Below are positions 51,453-62,000 of a stretch of DNA of 64,000 nucleotides, in pieces. Within the stretch, counting starts at the first letter, position 1. Every line of letters starts with the position of its first letter. The stretch comes from Serratia silvae. Lineage in GTDB: Bacteria > Pseudomonadota > Gammaproteobacteria > Enterobacterales > Enterobacteriaceae. The stretch covers positions 124,001 to 188,000 of the forward strand of contig NZ_JAGQDC010000005.1 of NCBI RefSeq assembly GCF_023282985.1, read 5' to 3'. A model generated the notes under the pieces. That model was not told where the DNA came from. It saw only the letters and a program-made list of their open reading frames with translations, and ran no database searches. The position numbers and the translations under genes were made by a program.

Positions 51453-52640
51453 ATGAAAACTGTTAACGAACTGATTAAGGATATCAACAAACTCAACTCT
51501 CACCTCAGCGAGAAAGACTTTCTGCTGACCTGGGAACAGTCGCCGGATGAACTGAAGCAGGTGCTGGATGTCGCTGCCGCGCTTAAGACGCTGCGCTCAG
51601 AAAATATTGCCACCAAAGTGTTTAACAGCGGGCTGGGGATCTCCGTGTTCCGCGATAACTCTACCCGCACCCGCTTCTCTTATGCCTCCGCGCTGAACTT
51701 GTTAGGCCTGGCGCAGCAGGATCTGGATGAGGGTAAATCGCAGATTGCTCACGGCGAAACCGTACGAGAAACCGCCAATATGATCTCCTTCTGCGCCGAT
51801 GCTATCGGCATCCGCGATGACATGTTCCTGGGGGCGGGCAACGCCTACATGCGCGAAGTGGGCGAGGCACTGGACGACGGCCACAAACAGGGCGTACTGC
51901 CGCAGCGTCCGGCGCTGATTAACCTGCAGTGTGATATCGACCACCCCACCCAGTCAATGGCTGACCTGGCCTGGCTGCGCGAGCACTTTGGTTCGCTGGA
52001 AAATCTGAAGGGCAAGAAGATCGCCATGACCTGGGCCTACTCGCCAAGCTACGGCAAGCCGCTTTCCGTACCGCAGGGCATTATCGGTCTGATGACCCGC
52101 TTCGGTATGGACGTCACCCTTGCCCATCCGGAAGGCTACGACCTGATCCCGGACGTTATCAAAGTGGCGAAAAATAACGCTAAGGCCTCCGGCGGCAGTT
52201 TCCGTCAGGTGACAGACATGAAAGAGGCGTTCGAAGACGCCGATATCGTCTATCCCAAGTCCTGGGCCCCGTACAAAGTGATGGAAAAACGCACCGAGCT
52301 GTTGCGTGCGAACGATCACGACGGCCTGAAGGCGTTGGAGAAAGCCTGTCTGGAACAGAACGCCAAACATAAAGACTGGCACTGCACCGAAGAGATGATG
52401 AAGCATACCCACGACGGCGAAGCGCTGTACATGCACTGCCTACCTGCGGACATCACCGGCGTCTCCTGTAAAGAAGGTGAAGTGACCGAAGGCGTTTTCG
52501 AGAAATACCGTATCCCAACCTACAAAGAAGCGAGCTGGAAGCCGTATATCATCGCCGCGATGATCATGTGCCGCAAATATGCCAATCCGGGCCAGGTGCT
52601 GGATCAGCTGCTTAAGGAAGCGCAGAAACGCATTAAATAA
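51453..52640 (+). CDS. ygeW: Knotted carbamoyltransferase-like protein YgeW
   Basis: A 395-residue aspartate/ornithine carbamoyltransferase homologue, closely similar to E. coli YgeW. The carbamoyl phosphate motif is FRDNSTRTRFSYASALNLLG, and HCLPADITGVSCKEGEV matches the HCLP motif. The substrate is not a usual amino acid; recent work on gut bacteria links ygeW to the anaerobic breakdown of purines, probably running in the direction of carbamoyl phosphate formation. The gene opens the ygeWXY-hyuA-yqeA operon behind a sigma-54 promoter. Confidence 0.93.
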   Translation: MKTVNELIKDINKLNSHLSEKDFLLTWEQSPDELKQVLDVAAALKTLRSENIATKVFNSGLGISVFRDNSTRTRFSYASALNLLGLAQQDLDEGKSQIAHGETVRETANMISFCADAIGIRDDMFLGAGNAYMREVGEALDDGHKQGVLPQRPALINLQCDIDHPTQSMADLAWLREHFGSLENLKGKKIAMTWAYSPSYGKPLSVPQGIIGLMTRFGMDVTLAHPEGYDLIPDVIKVAKNNAKASGGSFRQVTDMKEAFEDADIVYPKSWAPYKVMEKRTELLRANDHDGLKALEKACLEQNAKHKDWHCTEEMMKHTHDGEALYMHCLPADITGVSCKEGEVTEGVFEKYRIPTYKEASWKPYIIAAMIMCRKYANPGQVLDQLLKEAQKRIK

Positions 52641-52703
52641 CCTCCTCCGGCTGGCCTGCGGGCCAGCTCCACTATTTTTGCCATTGAAGGATAAGGATCG
52701 AGT

Positions 52704-53903
52704 ATGTCTGCTTTCTCACTGAAAATGGATATTGCTGAAAACCGTTTTTTTAACGGGGAGACTTCAACGCTGTTTTCCCGCCAGCAGGCGCAGCAGGCAC
52801 GCCGCTTTCATCAAAAAATGACCGGCTACAAGCCCACGCCGCTGGTTCCCTTGAACGAACTCGCTGCCCTGTTTGGCGTGAAGAAAATTCTGGTTAAAGA
52901 CGAATCCCAGCGCTTTGGCCTTAACGCCTTCAAAATGCTGGGCGGCTCTTACGCCATCGCCCGACTGCTCTGTGAAAAATACCATTCAGATATCAACGAA
53001 CTCTCCTTTGAAAAGTTGAAATCAAGCATCAAGGAGAAGATGACCTTCGCCACCACCACCGATGGCAACCATGGCCGTGGCGTGGCCTGGGCGGCGCAGC
53101 AACTGGGACAGAACGCCGTTATCTATATGCCGAAAGGGTCGGCTCAGGAGCGCGTTGACGCCATTCTCCGCCTCGGGGCCGAGTGCATCGTCACCGACAT
53201 GAACTACGACGACACCGTGCGTTTCACCATGCAGACCGCGCTGAAAAACGGTTGGGAAGTTGTTCAGGACACGGCCTGGGAAGGCTACACCAAAATCCCA
53301 ACCTGGATTATGCAGGGCTACGCCACACTCGCCGATGAGGCCGTGGAACAGATCGCTTCCATGGGTATCTCAAGGCCGACGCACGTGCTGCTGCAGGGGG
53401 GCGTGGGTGCGATGGCGGGCGGCGTGCTGGGCTACTTGACTGACGTTTACGGCGCGAAAAACCTGCATTCCATTATCGTCGAGCCGGCACTGGCGGACTG
53501 CCTCTATCGCTCGGGCGTAAAAGGACAGATTGTTAATGTCGGCGGCGACATGGCCACTATTATGGCGGGTCTTGCCTGCGGCGAGCCGAATCCCCTGGGT
53601 TGGGAAGTACTACGCAACTGCGCCACCCAGTTTGTTTCTTGCCAAGACGCCGTCGCTGCCTTGGGAATGCGGGTGCTGGGTAATCCGTTCGGTTGCGACT
53701 CGCGCATTATTTCCGGCGAGTCCGGTGCCGTCGGCGTCGGACTGCTTGCCGCCGTCCACTTTAATCCGCAGCGCGAGGTGCTGATGCACCAGCTGAAACT
53801 GGACAGCAACTCCGTGGTACTGGTGATCAGTACCGAAGGTGACACCGACGTTAAGCACTATCGCGAAGTGGTCTGGGAAGGCAAACATCCGGCAGTGCAA
53901 TGA
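52704..53903 (+). CDS. ygeX: 2,3-Diaminopropionate ammonia-lyase YgeX
   Basis: A 399-residue PLP enzyme of the tryptophan synthase beta family. The PLP lysine is in RFGLNAFKMLGGSYA, and the phosphate loop near GVGAMAGGVLGYL. The residues TTDGNHGRGVAWAAQQLGQ match the YgeX family. It converts 2,3-diaminopropionate to pyruvate and two ammonia. In the purine pathway it takes the last three-carbon piece. It follows ygeW after 63 nt. Confidence 0.95.
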   Translation: MSAFSLKMDIAENRFFNGETSTLFSRQQAQQARRFHQKMTGYKPTPLVPLNELAALFGVKKILVKDESQRFGLNAFKMLGGSYAIARLLCEKYHSDINELSFEKLKSSIKEKMTFATTTDGNHGRGVAWAAQQLGQNAVIYMPKGSAQERVDAILRLGAECIVTDMNYDDTVRFTMQTALKNGWEVVQDTAWEGYTKIPTWIMQGYATLADEAVEQIASMGISRPTHVLLQGGVGAMAGGVLGYLTDVYGAKNLHSIIVEPALADCLYRSGVKGQIVNVGGDMATIMAGLACGEPNPLGWEVLRNCATQFVSCQDAVAALGMRVLGNPFGCDSRIISGESGAVGVGLLAAVHFNPQREVLMHQLKLDSNSVVLVISTEGDTDVKHYREVVWEGKHPAVQ

Positions 53904-53960
53904 CCGGCTTACTAAATTCCTCCCGTCAGGCGGGTATGTTAAGAACAGGAGAACAGATTC

Positions 53961-55172
53961 ATGGCTAAGCAAATTCCGTTCAAAGAGATTGTTAAAAAAG
54001 CAAACCAGTATGAAAAAGAGATGACCCGCTTCCTGCGCGATATGATCGCCATTCCTAGCGAAAGTTGCGACGAGAAGCGCGTGGTGCACCGTATCAAGGA
54101 AGAAATGGAAAAAGTCGGCTTCGATAAAGTTGAAATCGACCCGATGGGTAACGTGCTGGGCTATATCGGCCACGGCCCGCGCTTGATAGCAATGGATGCG
54201 CATATCGACACCGTCGGCGTGGGCAACATGAAAAACTGGAGTTTCGACCCATACGAAGGTATGGAAACCGATGAGCTGATCGGCGGGCGCGGCGCGTCTG
54301 ACCAGGAAGGCGGTATGGCGTCCATGGTATATGCAGGCAAAATCATCAAGGACCTGGGTCTGGAAGATGAATACACCTTGCTGGTAACGGGTACCGTACA
54401 AGAAGAGGATTGCGACGGTCTGTGCTGGCAATACATCATCGAACAGTCCGGCATCCGTCCAGAGTTTGTAGTCAGTACCGAACCGACCGACTGCCAGATC
54501 TATCGCGGTCAACGCGGCCGTATGGAGATCCGCGTTGAGGTACAAGGCGTGAGCTGCCACGGCTCCGCACCGGAGCGTGGCGACAACGCCATTTTCAAAA
54601 TGGCACCGGTGCTAACCGAGCTGGAGCAATTGTCCCATACGCTGGGCAACGACGAGTTCCTCGGCAAAGGTACCCTCACCGTATCTGAAATTTTCTTCAC
54701 TTCCCCGAGCCGCTGTGCGGTCGCGGATAGCTGCGCCGTCTCTATTGACCGCCGTCTGACCTGGGGCGAAACCTGGGAAGGTGCGCTGGAAGAGATCCGC
54801 GCCCTACCTGCGGTGATGAAAGCCAAAGCCGTGGTCTCCATGTACAACTATGAGCGTCCGTCCTGGACTGGCTTGGTTTATCCGACGGAGTGCTTCTTCC
54901 CTACCTGGAAAGTGGAAGAGAATCACTTCACCGTTCGTGCTCTGAGCAATGCCTATGAAGGCCTGTTCGGTAAAGCACCGGTAGTTGATAAGTGGACTTT
55001 CTCTACCAACGGCGTTTCCATTATGGGCCGTCACGGTATTCCGGTTATCGGGTTTGGCCCAGGTAAAGAACCTGAAGCCCACGCGCCGAACGAGAAAACC
55101 TGGAAATCACATCTGGTAACCTGCGCCGCGATGTATGCCGCCATCCCGCTTAGCTGGCTGGCAACGGAGTAA
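53961..55172 (+). CDS. ygeY: M20-type hydrolase YgeY
   Basis: A 403-residue metallohydrolase of the M20/ArgE/DapE family. Metal-binding residues are in [14 protein letters not shown] (His, Asp) and [13 protein letters not shown] (Glu pair). The dimerisation domain follows ([17 protein letters not shown]). It is known as the selenium-linked YgeY hydrolase and is needed in anaerobic urate degradation, probably hydrolysing a ring-opened ureido intermediate. Neighbours ygeX and hyuA support that job. Confidence 0.92.
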   Translation: MAKQIPFKEIVKKANQYEKEMTRFLRDMIAIPSESCDEKRVVHRIKEEMEKVGFDKVEIDPMGNVLGYIGHGPRLIAMDAHIDTVGVGNMKNWSFDPYEGMETDELIGGRGASDQEGGMASMVYAGKIIKDLGLEDEYTLLVTGTVQEEDCDGLCWQYIIEQSGIRPEFVVSTEPTDCQIYRGQRGRMEIRVEVQGVSCHGSAPERGDNAIFKMAPVLTELEQLSHTLGNDEFLGKGTLTVSEIFFTSPSRCAVADSCAVSIDRRLTWGETWEGALEEIRALPAVMKAKAVVSMYNYERPSWTGLVYPTECFFPTWKVEENHFTVRALSNAYEGLFGKAPVVDKWTFSTNGVSIMGRHGIPVIGFGPGKEPEAHAPNEKTWKSHLVTCAAMYAAIPLSWLATE

Positions 55173-55221
55173 CTGCTTGCCCTGTTTCCCGTCGCACCTG
55201 CGGCGGGATTTTGAGGTTTCT

Positions 55222-56628
55222 ATGCGCCTACTGATCAAAAATGGCCTTGTCGTCAACGCCGACGGACAGGTGAAGCAGGATCTGTTGATCGAAGATGGTC
55301 TCGTCAAGCGCCTTGCCGACTCGATTGAGGCACAACACCCCTGCGAAATCATTGACGCTGAAGGCTGCTACGTAATGCCAGGCGGCGTCGATGTTCACAC
55401 CCACTTCAATATTGATGTGGGTCTCGCCCGTAGCTGCGATGACTTCTTTACAGGCACCCGGGCGGCTGCCTGTGGCGGCACCACCACCATCGTCGACCAT
55501 ATGGGATTCGGGCCAGCGGGATGTCATCTGCGCCATCAGTTTGACGTTTATCGCGGCTACGCGGCCTACAAAGCAGTGATCGACTACAGCTTTCACGGCG
55601 TCATCCAGCACGTAACCCCCGGCATGCTGGATGAAATTCCGATGATGGTGGAAGCCGGCATCAGCAGCTTCAAGCTCTATCTGACCTACCAGTACAGGCT
55701 TAACGATGATGAAGTGCTGCAGGCGATGCGCCACCTGCATCGCGCCGGGGCTCTGACTACCGTCCATCCGGAAAACGATGCCGCTATCGCCCAGCGCCGG
55801 ACAGCGTTTATCAACGCCGGCAAGACTGCGCCGCGCTATCATGCCCTGAGCCGTCCGCTGGAGTGCGAGGCTGAGGCCATCGCCAGAATGATAAACCTCG
55901 CCCAGTTGGCTGGAAACGCACCGCTCTATATCGTGCATCTCTCCAACGGCCTCGGACTGGACTACCTGCGCCTCGCCAGAGCACGCAACCAACCGGTATG
56001 GGTAGAAACTTGCCCACAGTATCTGCTGCTCGACGATCGCTGCTATGAACGCGAAGACGCCCTGAACTATCTCCTCAGCCCGCCGCTGCGCAACGCCAGC
56101 AATAACGACGCTCTGTGGTGCGGTATTAACGACGGTTCGATAGATACGGTGGCAACAGACCACTGTACCTTCTCGTCGGTTCAGCGGCATCAGATCTCTG
56201 GGGGCGACTTCAGCCGCTGCCCGAACGGTCTTCCGGGGGTCGAAAACCGGTTGCTTCTGTTGTTCTCCCACGGGGTGATGACCAGGCGTATTTCGCCAGA
56301 ACACTTTGTGGCTCTGACCAGTGCCAATCCGGCCAAGCTTTTTGGCCTGTGGCCGAAGAAAGGTCTGCTGGCTCCCGGCGCCGATGGTGACGTGGTGATT
56401 ATCGATCCTCAACGCACGACCACTATCCGTCACGAGATGCTGCACGACAACGCCGACTATTCGCCTTATGAAGGCTTTATTTGCCAAGGCGCTATTCGCC
56501 AGACGATCTCCCGAGGCCGGGTCATTTTTGACAACGGTATCTTTACCGGTAGTGCCGGGCAAGGCCGCTTCTTACACCGTAACCGATTTTCCGCCGATCA
56601 TCTTGCTGTTTGCGAACCAAAGACTTAA
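55222..56628 (+). CDS. hyuA: Dihydropyrimidinase/hydantoinase HyuA
   Basis: A 468-residue amidohydrolase, similar to E. coli HyuA (D-phenylhydantoinase-like, 461 residues). The metal site has GGVDVHTHFNIDVGL, the carboxylated lysine is in AGISSFKLYLTYQYR, and ATDHCTFSSVQRHQISGG carries the last aspartate. It opens cyclic diamides such as hydantoins. The start is 55222 (MRLLIKNGLVV), with GAGG 5 nt before; the frame extends to 55135 over the ygeY end. In the purine pathway it acts on a ring intermediate. Confidence 0.92.
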   Translation: MRLLIKNGLVVNADGQVKQDLLIEDGLVKRLADSIEAQHPCEIIDAEGCYVMPGGVDVHTHFNIDVGLARSCDDFFTGTRAAACGGTTTIVDHMGFGPAGCHLRHQFDVYRGYAAYKAVIDYSFHGVIQHVTPGMLDEIPMMVEAGISSFKLYLTYQYRLNDDEVLQAMRHLHRAGALTTVHPENDAAIAQRRTAFINAGKTAPRYHALSRPLECEAEAIARMINLAQLAGNAPLYIVHLSNGLGLDYLRLARARNQPVWVETCPQYLLLDDRCYEREDALNYLLSPPLRNASNNDALWCGINDGSIDTVATDHCTFSSVQRHQISGGDFSRCPNGLPGVENRLLLLFSHGVMTRRISPEHFVALTSANPAKLFGLWPKKGLLAPGADGDVVIIDPQRTTTIRHEMLHDNADYSPYEGFICQGAIRQTISRGRVIFDNGIFTGSAGQGRFLHRNRFSADHLAVCEPKT

Positions 56629-56640
56629 TGAGAGGAATCT

Positions 56641-57573
56641 ATGAGTAAAAAAATTGTTCTCGCCCTCGGTGGGAATGCTCTGGGCGAGGATCTCGCCGGA
56701 CAGATGCAGGCCGTTAAGCAGACGTCTCAGGCAATCGTTGATCTCATTGCTCAGGGCCATCAGGTTGTGGTTACCCACGGAAACGGCCCGCAGGTGGGAA
56801 TGATCAACCTCGCCTTTGAGGCGGCCGCGAAAACCGCAGCCCATACCCCGATGCTGCCAATGTCAGTCTGCGTGGCGCTGAGCCAGGGCTATATAGGCTA
56901 CGACCTGCAGAACGCCCTGCGCGAAGAGCTACTGTCGCGCAAACTGGATATTCCGGTGGCAACCCTGATTACCCAGGTGGAAGTGGATGCAAACGACGAA
57001 GCCTTCCGCAATCCGACCAAGCCTATTGGTTCATTCTTTACTAAAGATGAAGCCGAACAGCTGACCAAAAACGGCTACACCATGAAAGAGGATGCCGGGC
57101 GTGGCTATCGCCGTGTAGTCGCCTCGCCGAAACCGGTAGACATTATCGAAAAAGAAACGGTGAAAGCGATGATTGACGCCCGTCACGTGGTGATTACCGT
57201 GGGCGGCGGTGGTATTCCGGTGATACGTGAAGGGAATCACCTACGCGGCGCCAGCGCGGTGATTGATAAAGACTGGGCTAGCGCGAAGCTGGCAGAGATG
57301 ATCGACGCCGATGTGCTGATCATTCTCACAGCTGTAGAAAAAGTGGCCATCAACTTCGGCAAACCCAACGAACAGTGGCTGGATAAACTCTCCCTGAGCG
57401 ATGCCGAACGCTTTATCGAAGAGGGCCATTTTGCCAAAGGTTCGATGCTGCCGAAAGTCGAGGCAGCCACCTCCTTTGCCCGCTCCCGTCCAGGGCGCAA
57501 GGCGTTTATCACCGTGCTCAGCAAGGCCAAAGAGGGTATTGAAGGGAAAACTGGCACCGTTATTAGCCAGTAA
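56641..57573 (+). CDS. yqeA: Carbamate kinase-like protein YqeA
   Basis: A 310-residue amino acid kinase family protein with KKIVLALGGNALGEDLAGQM and VVTHGNGPQVGMINLAFEAA, closely similar to carbamate kinases. The loop ITVGGGGIPVIREGNHLRGA matches YqeA and ArcC. It makes ATP from carbamoyl phosphate and ADP, releasing ammonia and CO2, and so conserves energy from the carbamoyl product of ygeW. It is the last gene of the operon, 12 nt after hyuA. Confidence 0.92.
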   Translation: MSKKIVLALGGNALGEDLAGQMQAVKQTSQAIVDLIAQGHQVVVTHGNGPQVGMINLAFEAAAKTAAHTPMLPMSVCVALSQGYIGYDLQNALREELLSRKLDIPVATLITQVEVDANDEAFRNPTKPIGSFFTKDEAEQLTKNGYTMKEDAGRGYRRVVASPKPVDIIEKETVKAMIDARHVVITVGGGGIPVIREGNHLRGASAVIDKDWASAKLAEMIDADVLIILTAVEKVAINFGKPNEQWLDKLSLSDAERFIEEGHFAKGSMLPKVEAATSFARSRPGRKAFITVLSKAKEGIEGKTGTVISQ

Positions 57574-57657
57574 ACCAGAAGCAAGCCTCTCTACCGAATG
57601 ACTGACGCTTCTGGCAAAACCAGTTCATTTTATAGTACAACTTCTGAGTTTCTCTAC

Positions 57658-57675
57658 GGGGCCTCCTCAGGCCCC
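57658..57675. terminator. Hairpin over the end of the XdhC-family gene
   Basis: GGGGCCT (57658-57664) and AGGCCCC (57669-57675) form a perfect 7-bp stem with a CCTC loop, between the convergent yqeA and XdhC-family genes. It covers the stop codon of the latter. A longer repeat, CCAGAAGC...GCTTCTGG at about 57577-57614, is also in this gap. Confidence 0.5.
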
Positions 57676-58500
57676 AACCTCTTTCGCGCCGCAGGTCTGC
57701 GGCGCGGCACTTTTAATCTGAGTCATTAGCCCGCCCGGCGCTCCGTTTTTGACCTGCAGGATCTCCGCCAGTACGCTGATGGCAATCTCATTTGGCGTTT
57801 CGGCTCCAATATCGTACCCGATAGGCGCCCGCAGGCGGTTAATGTCTGGCTCCGGCACGCCGTTTTCCCGCATCTGACGCAAAAAGGCCTGCACTTTACG
57901 ACGGCTGGCCAGCAGGCCAAGCCAGGCAACAGGCCGGATAATAAGCCGGTCCAGGGCTTCCCTGTCCTGGTTATTGGTGGCTATCAGCACGAAGTCTTCA
58001 GGCCTGATTGCCATTGCATCAATCACCGCTGAGAAGCTGGGCGCATGCAGCAGGCGGGCCGATGTGGGGAAAAACTCCGGGTTGAGGCTCTCGGGATAGA
58101 TATCGCCCACGCAGATATCAAATTCCAGCAGCGAGGCGCCGTGGGCGATTGAACGGTTAACGTGTCCTGCGCCAATCAGCACCAGCCGGGGCCGCAGGCC
58201 GTGGACGCTGATATACACAGACATCGCCCCGCCGCAGTCAGAGCCCACCGCATCGCTGCCACTGCGCGCCATGCGGCCATGAAATATTCTCGACGCTTTC
58301 TCTTGCAAAGCTGCAAGCGCTTCGGCAATGACTTTACGCTCAACCATACCACCACCGATGGTACCCACAATCGAGCCGTCGTCGCGAATCAGCATCCGGG
58401 CAGAATGCCTGGGAGTCGAGCCCCGGCTGTCGACGATCTGCGCCAAGGCAAAAGGACGGTTTTGTTCTTCAAGTCGTGCTGCTTGTGCGAAAATATTCAT
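57667..58500 (-). CDS. XdhC/CoxF-family molybdenum cofactor maturation protein
   Basis: A 277-residue protein. The N-terminal XdhC-CoxI domain has FALAQIVDSRGSTPRHSARM and GTIGGGMVERKVIAEAL; the C-terminal Rossmann part has RLVLIGAGHVNRSIAHGASL and VLIATNNQDREALDRLI. Such proteins bind the molybdenum cofactor and help insert sulfur into xanthine dehydrogenase-type enzymes. It is smaller than E. coli YqeB (about 541 residues), so it is not an exact orthologue. It is on the opposite strand between yqeA and ygfK. The start at 58500 (MNIFAQAARLEEQ) has GAGG 6 nt upstream. Confidence 0.85.
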   Translation of the reverse strand: MNIFAQAARLEEQNRPFALAQIVDSRGSTPRHSARMLIRDDGSIVGTIGGGMVERKVIAEALAALQEKASRIFHGRMARSGSDAVGSDCGGAMSVYISVHGLRPRLVLIGAGHVNRSIAHGASLLEFDICVGDIYPESLNPEFFPTSARLLHAPSFSAVIDAMAIRPEDFVLIATNNQDREALDRLIIRPVAWLGLLASRRKVQAFLRQMRENGVPEPDINRLRAPIGYDIGAETPNEIAISVLAEILQVKNGAPGGLMTQIKSAAPQTCGAKEVGA

Positions 58501-58811
58501 ATCAACCTCAATGGATATTTCTGTTGCTGATCTATCTTCACTATCTGCGACGCTCCCGAGATTTCTCAGTTTGAGAGGTAAGCACCTGCTGCATAACACC
58601 CGGTGAATAGACCGTCACAGTGACCTATTCAGATGATGCAATATCTATGCTGACCGTCAGCTTTTCATCGAAAAACGTGAGCCTGGTCATTTTGATGGCC
58701 GAAATAATGCTGGAATTGAGATGCCGCACTTATTATTTCATGCACAACAGCGCCAAAATTCGAAATGTGTTCACGGCCTGTTGTAATAAAATTCAGAGCG
58801 TCACCATAAAT

Positions 58812-58824
58812 TATCATAGTGATA
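58812..58824. promoter_or_regulatory. Candidate YgeV site upstream of ygfK
   Basis: TATCATAGTGATA resembles the palindrome TATCATTATGATA at 51127 (two differences). It is about 160 nt upstream of the -24 element of the ygfK promoter. The same motif at both sigma-54 promoters of the locus is the main support. Confidence 0.55.
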
Positions 58825-58973
58825 TTTTATCTGTATTTTTGAGAAATAATCTCGAGTGAGAAAATGAAGTGATTTTAATTCTCATTAACCCACTGTGAAA
58901 TAATTCACACTCTGACGTTTAGTTTCGACATACCTCACAAATTCATTATCCCCAGAGTCGTTATCTGAATAAC

Positions 58974-58989
58974 TGGTGTGATTGTTGCT
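58974..58989 (+). promoter_or_regulatory. Sigma-54 promoter of ygfK
   Basis: TGG-TGTG-ATTG-TTGCT matches the -24 GG and the -12 TTGCT of sigma-54 promoters (consensus TGGCACG-N4-TTGCW), 73 nt before the ygfK start. Confidence 0.65.
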
Positions 58990-59062
58990 CTTCCTCTGTT
59001 ACCCGTCGGGATGATTACAAACCGGCAATGTCGATCTTACAATTATATTTAAGGAGAGGGTT

Positions 59063-62000
59063 ATGGGAGATATAATGCGTCCCGTGCCGTTTGAGGAACT
59101 TTTGACGCGCATTTTCGATGAATATCAGACTCAGCGGTCTATTTTTGGCATTCCTGAACAGCAGTTCTACTCGCCGCAAGCGCAGCGCCAGCTCAACGTG
59201 TTTGGCGAAGGCTGTGCAACGCCTCTCGGCCCAGCTGCCGGGCCGCACACTCAACTGGCACAGAACATCATTACCGCCTGGCTCACTGGCGGGCGGTTTA
59301 TCGAACTGAAAACCGTGCAAATCCTTGACCGACTGGAGCTCGAAAAGCCCTGTATCGATGCAGAAGATGAGTGCTTTAACACCGAGTGGTCTACCGAATT
59401 CACCCTGAAAAAAGCCTGTGATGAGTACCTGAAAGCTTGGTTCGCGCTACATCTGCTGGAGCAAGTTTTCCCCCTGACGCCGGTTAAAGACGGCAAGTCA
59501 TTTATTTTCAACATGAGCGTCGGCTACAACCTTGACGGCATAAAACAGCTGCCGATGCAGGAATTTATCGATAACATGATAGATGCTTCCGCTCATCCTA
59601 AATTCGCCCAGTACCGCGACACGCTGAACCGCTGGCTGCATAACAACGCGTTTATTGAGCGCCTGCCGCAGATCGCCCGCAAAGCCGGGCTGGATACCCT
59701 GGCGCAGCGCATCCCCGCCACGCTGGTTCAAGGGGTTACCCTCTCCACTATGCACGGTTGCCCGCCGGATGAGATAGAAGCCATCTGCCGTTACATGCTG
59801 GAAGAGAAAAATATCAACACTTTCGTGAAGCTGAACCCGACCCTGCTCGGTTATCCGCGCGTGCGGGAAATTCTCGATACCTGCGGCTTCGATTATATCG
59901 GCCTCAGTGAAGAGTCTTTTGAACATGACCTCAAGATCGATCAGGCTCTGGAGATGCTGACCCGCCTGATGGCGCTGGCGAAAAAGCGCAAATTGGGCTT
60001 TGGCGTCAAGCTAACCAACACTCTGGGCACCATTAACAATAAGGGCGCGCTGCCCGGGGATGAGATGTATATGTCCGGACGAGCGCTGTTCCCGCTGTCA
60101 ATCAACGTTGCCGCCTTGCTCTCGCGGGCGTTTGACGGCAAGCTGCCTATATCCTACTCAGGCGGCGCTAGCCAGCTCAACATTCGCGACATTTTCGAAA
60201 CAGGCATTCGCCCGATCACCATGGCTACTGACCTGCTGAAACCGGGGGGCTATCTGCGCCTGACCGAGTGTATGCGCGAGCTGGAGAAAGCCGACGGCTG
60301 GAATATGACTCAGGTCGACGTCGAGCGTCTGAACGCGCTGGCGAAAAAAGCGGTGAGCATGGACTACACCCAGAAGCACTGGAAGTCGGAAGACCGAATT
60401 GATACCGGTGAGCCTCTGCCGCTGCTCGACTGCTATGTGGCCCCCTGCGTGACCGCCTGCGCCATCAAGCAGGATATTCCAGAGTATATTCGTCTGCTGG
60501 GCGAACATCGCTACGCAGACGCGCTAGAACTTATCTATCAACGCAACGCCCTGCCAGCCATTACCGGCCATATCTGCGATCACCAGTGCCAGTTCAACTG
60601 TACCCGCCTGGATTACGACAGTGCCCTCAACATTCGCGAACTGAAAAAAGTTGCGCTGGAAAAAGGTTGGGAAGAGTACCACAAGCGGTGGCATAAACCG
60701 GCGGGTTCCGGCTCCATGCACCCGGTGGCGGTGATTGGCGCAGGCCCTGCCGGCCTTGCCGCAGGCTACTTCCTCGCTCGTGCCGGGCATCCGGTAACGG
60801 TGTTTGAGCGTGAAGCCAACGCGGGCGGCGTGGTTCAGAACATTATTCCGCAGTTCCGCATTCCCGGTGAGCTCATCCAGCATGATATCGACTTTGTAGT
60901 CGATCACGGCGTGAAGATTGAATATGGCTGCGATCCGCATCTGACCGTGGAAAAATTACAGGCGGAAGGTTTCCGCTACGTGCTGGTCGGCACCGGTACC
61001 GATAAGAACAGTGGCGTGGAGCTGCGGGGCGATAACCAGAACGTGCATAAATCCCTGCAGTTCCTGCGCGAGTTTAACTGTGGCGATAGGTTGGATATGG
61101 GTAAACACGTGGCCGTGGTCGGCGCAGGAAACACCGCCATGGACTGCGCTCGTGCTGCGCTGCGGGTGCCGGGCGTGCAAAGCGCCACTATCGTCTATCG
61201 TCGCTCTCAGCAAGAGATGCCAGCTTGGCGCGAAGAGTATTTAGAGGCTCTGCACGATGGTGTCAACTTCGAGTGGTTGTGCAATCCGGAGCAGTTTAAC
61301 GCTGACGGTACTCTCGTCGTGCGCGTGATGAAGCTGGGGGAACCCGATGAAAAAGGCCGTCGACGCCCGCTCGAAACTAATGAAAGCCGAATTCTAAAGG
61401 TTGACTCCTTGATTACCGCAATCGGTGAGCAGCAGGACTGCGAGGCGCTGTCGGCAATGGGTATTCCGCTCGATACCCAGGGGTGGCCTGTGGTCAACGC
61501 CGAAGGTGAGACCAGTAGGCCGAACGTGTTCCTGATTGGCGACGTTCAGCGCGGCCCTTCCTCTATCGTGGCCGCTATCGGCAATGCTCGTCGGGCAACA
61601 GACGTGATTCTGGCACGGGAAAATATCGCCAGCCGCTACGGGGACAAGTTCTGGAACAACGTCAACCCGGCGGACGTTTACAAGCGTAAAGGCACAATCG
61701 CCATCGCCCAGGTTGATAAAGACGATCGTGAAGCCTTCGTTGAACAGGAGGCCAACCGCTGTCTGGAATGTAACTACGTCTGCAGTAAGTGCGTCGATGT
61801 CTGTCCGAACCGCGCCAATATTTCCGTGGCCGTACCTGGCTTCCAGAACCGCTTCCAGACACTGCATCTGGACGCTTACTGCAACGAATGCGGTAACTGC
61901 GCCCAGTTCTGCCCATGGCAGGGTAGACCGTACAAAGACAAAATCACCGTTTTCAGCCTGGAGCAGGATTTCGTCAACAGCACTAACCCCGGCTTCTTTA

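Larger units (their letters stand above)
58501..59062. other. Divergent regulatory region between XdhC-family gene and ygfK
   Basis: About 560 nt, no real gene. It holds a candidate YgeV site (58812) and a sigma-54 promoter (58974). A weak plus-strand reading frame at 58620-58859 looks non-coding. Confidence 0.6.

Noticed and set aside
55228-56562. 444-codon minus-strand frame opposite hyuA
   Set aside because: It is the antisense shadow of a strongly recognised hydantoinase gene with high GC third positions.
58620-58859. 79-codon frame in the ygfK upstream region
   Set aside because: No ribosome binding site; it covers the proposed YgeV site, and its residues do not look like a protein.
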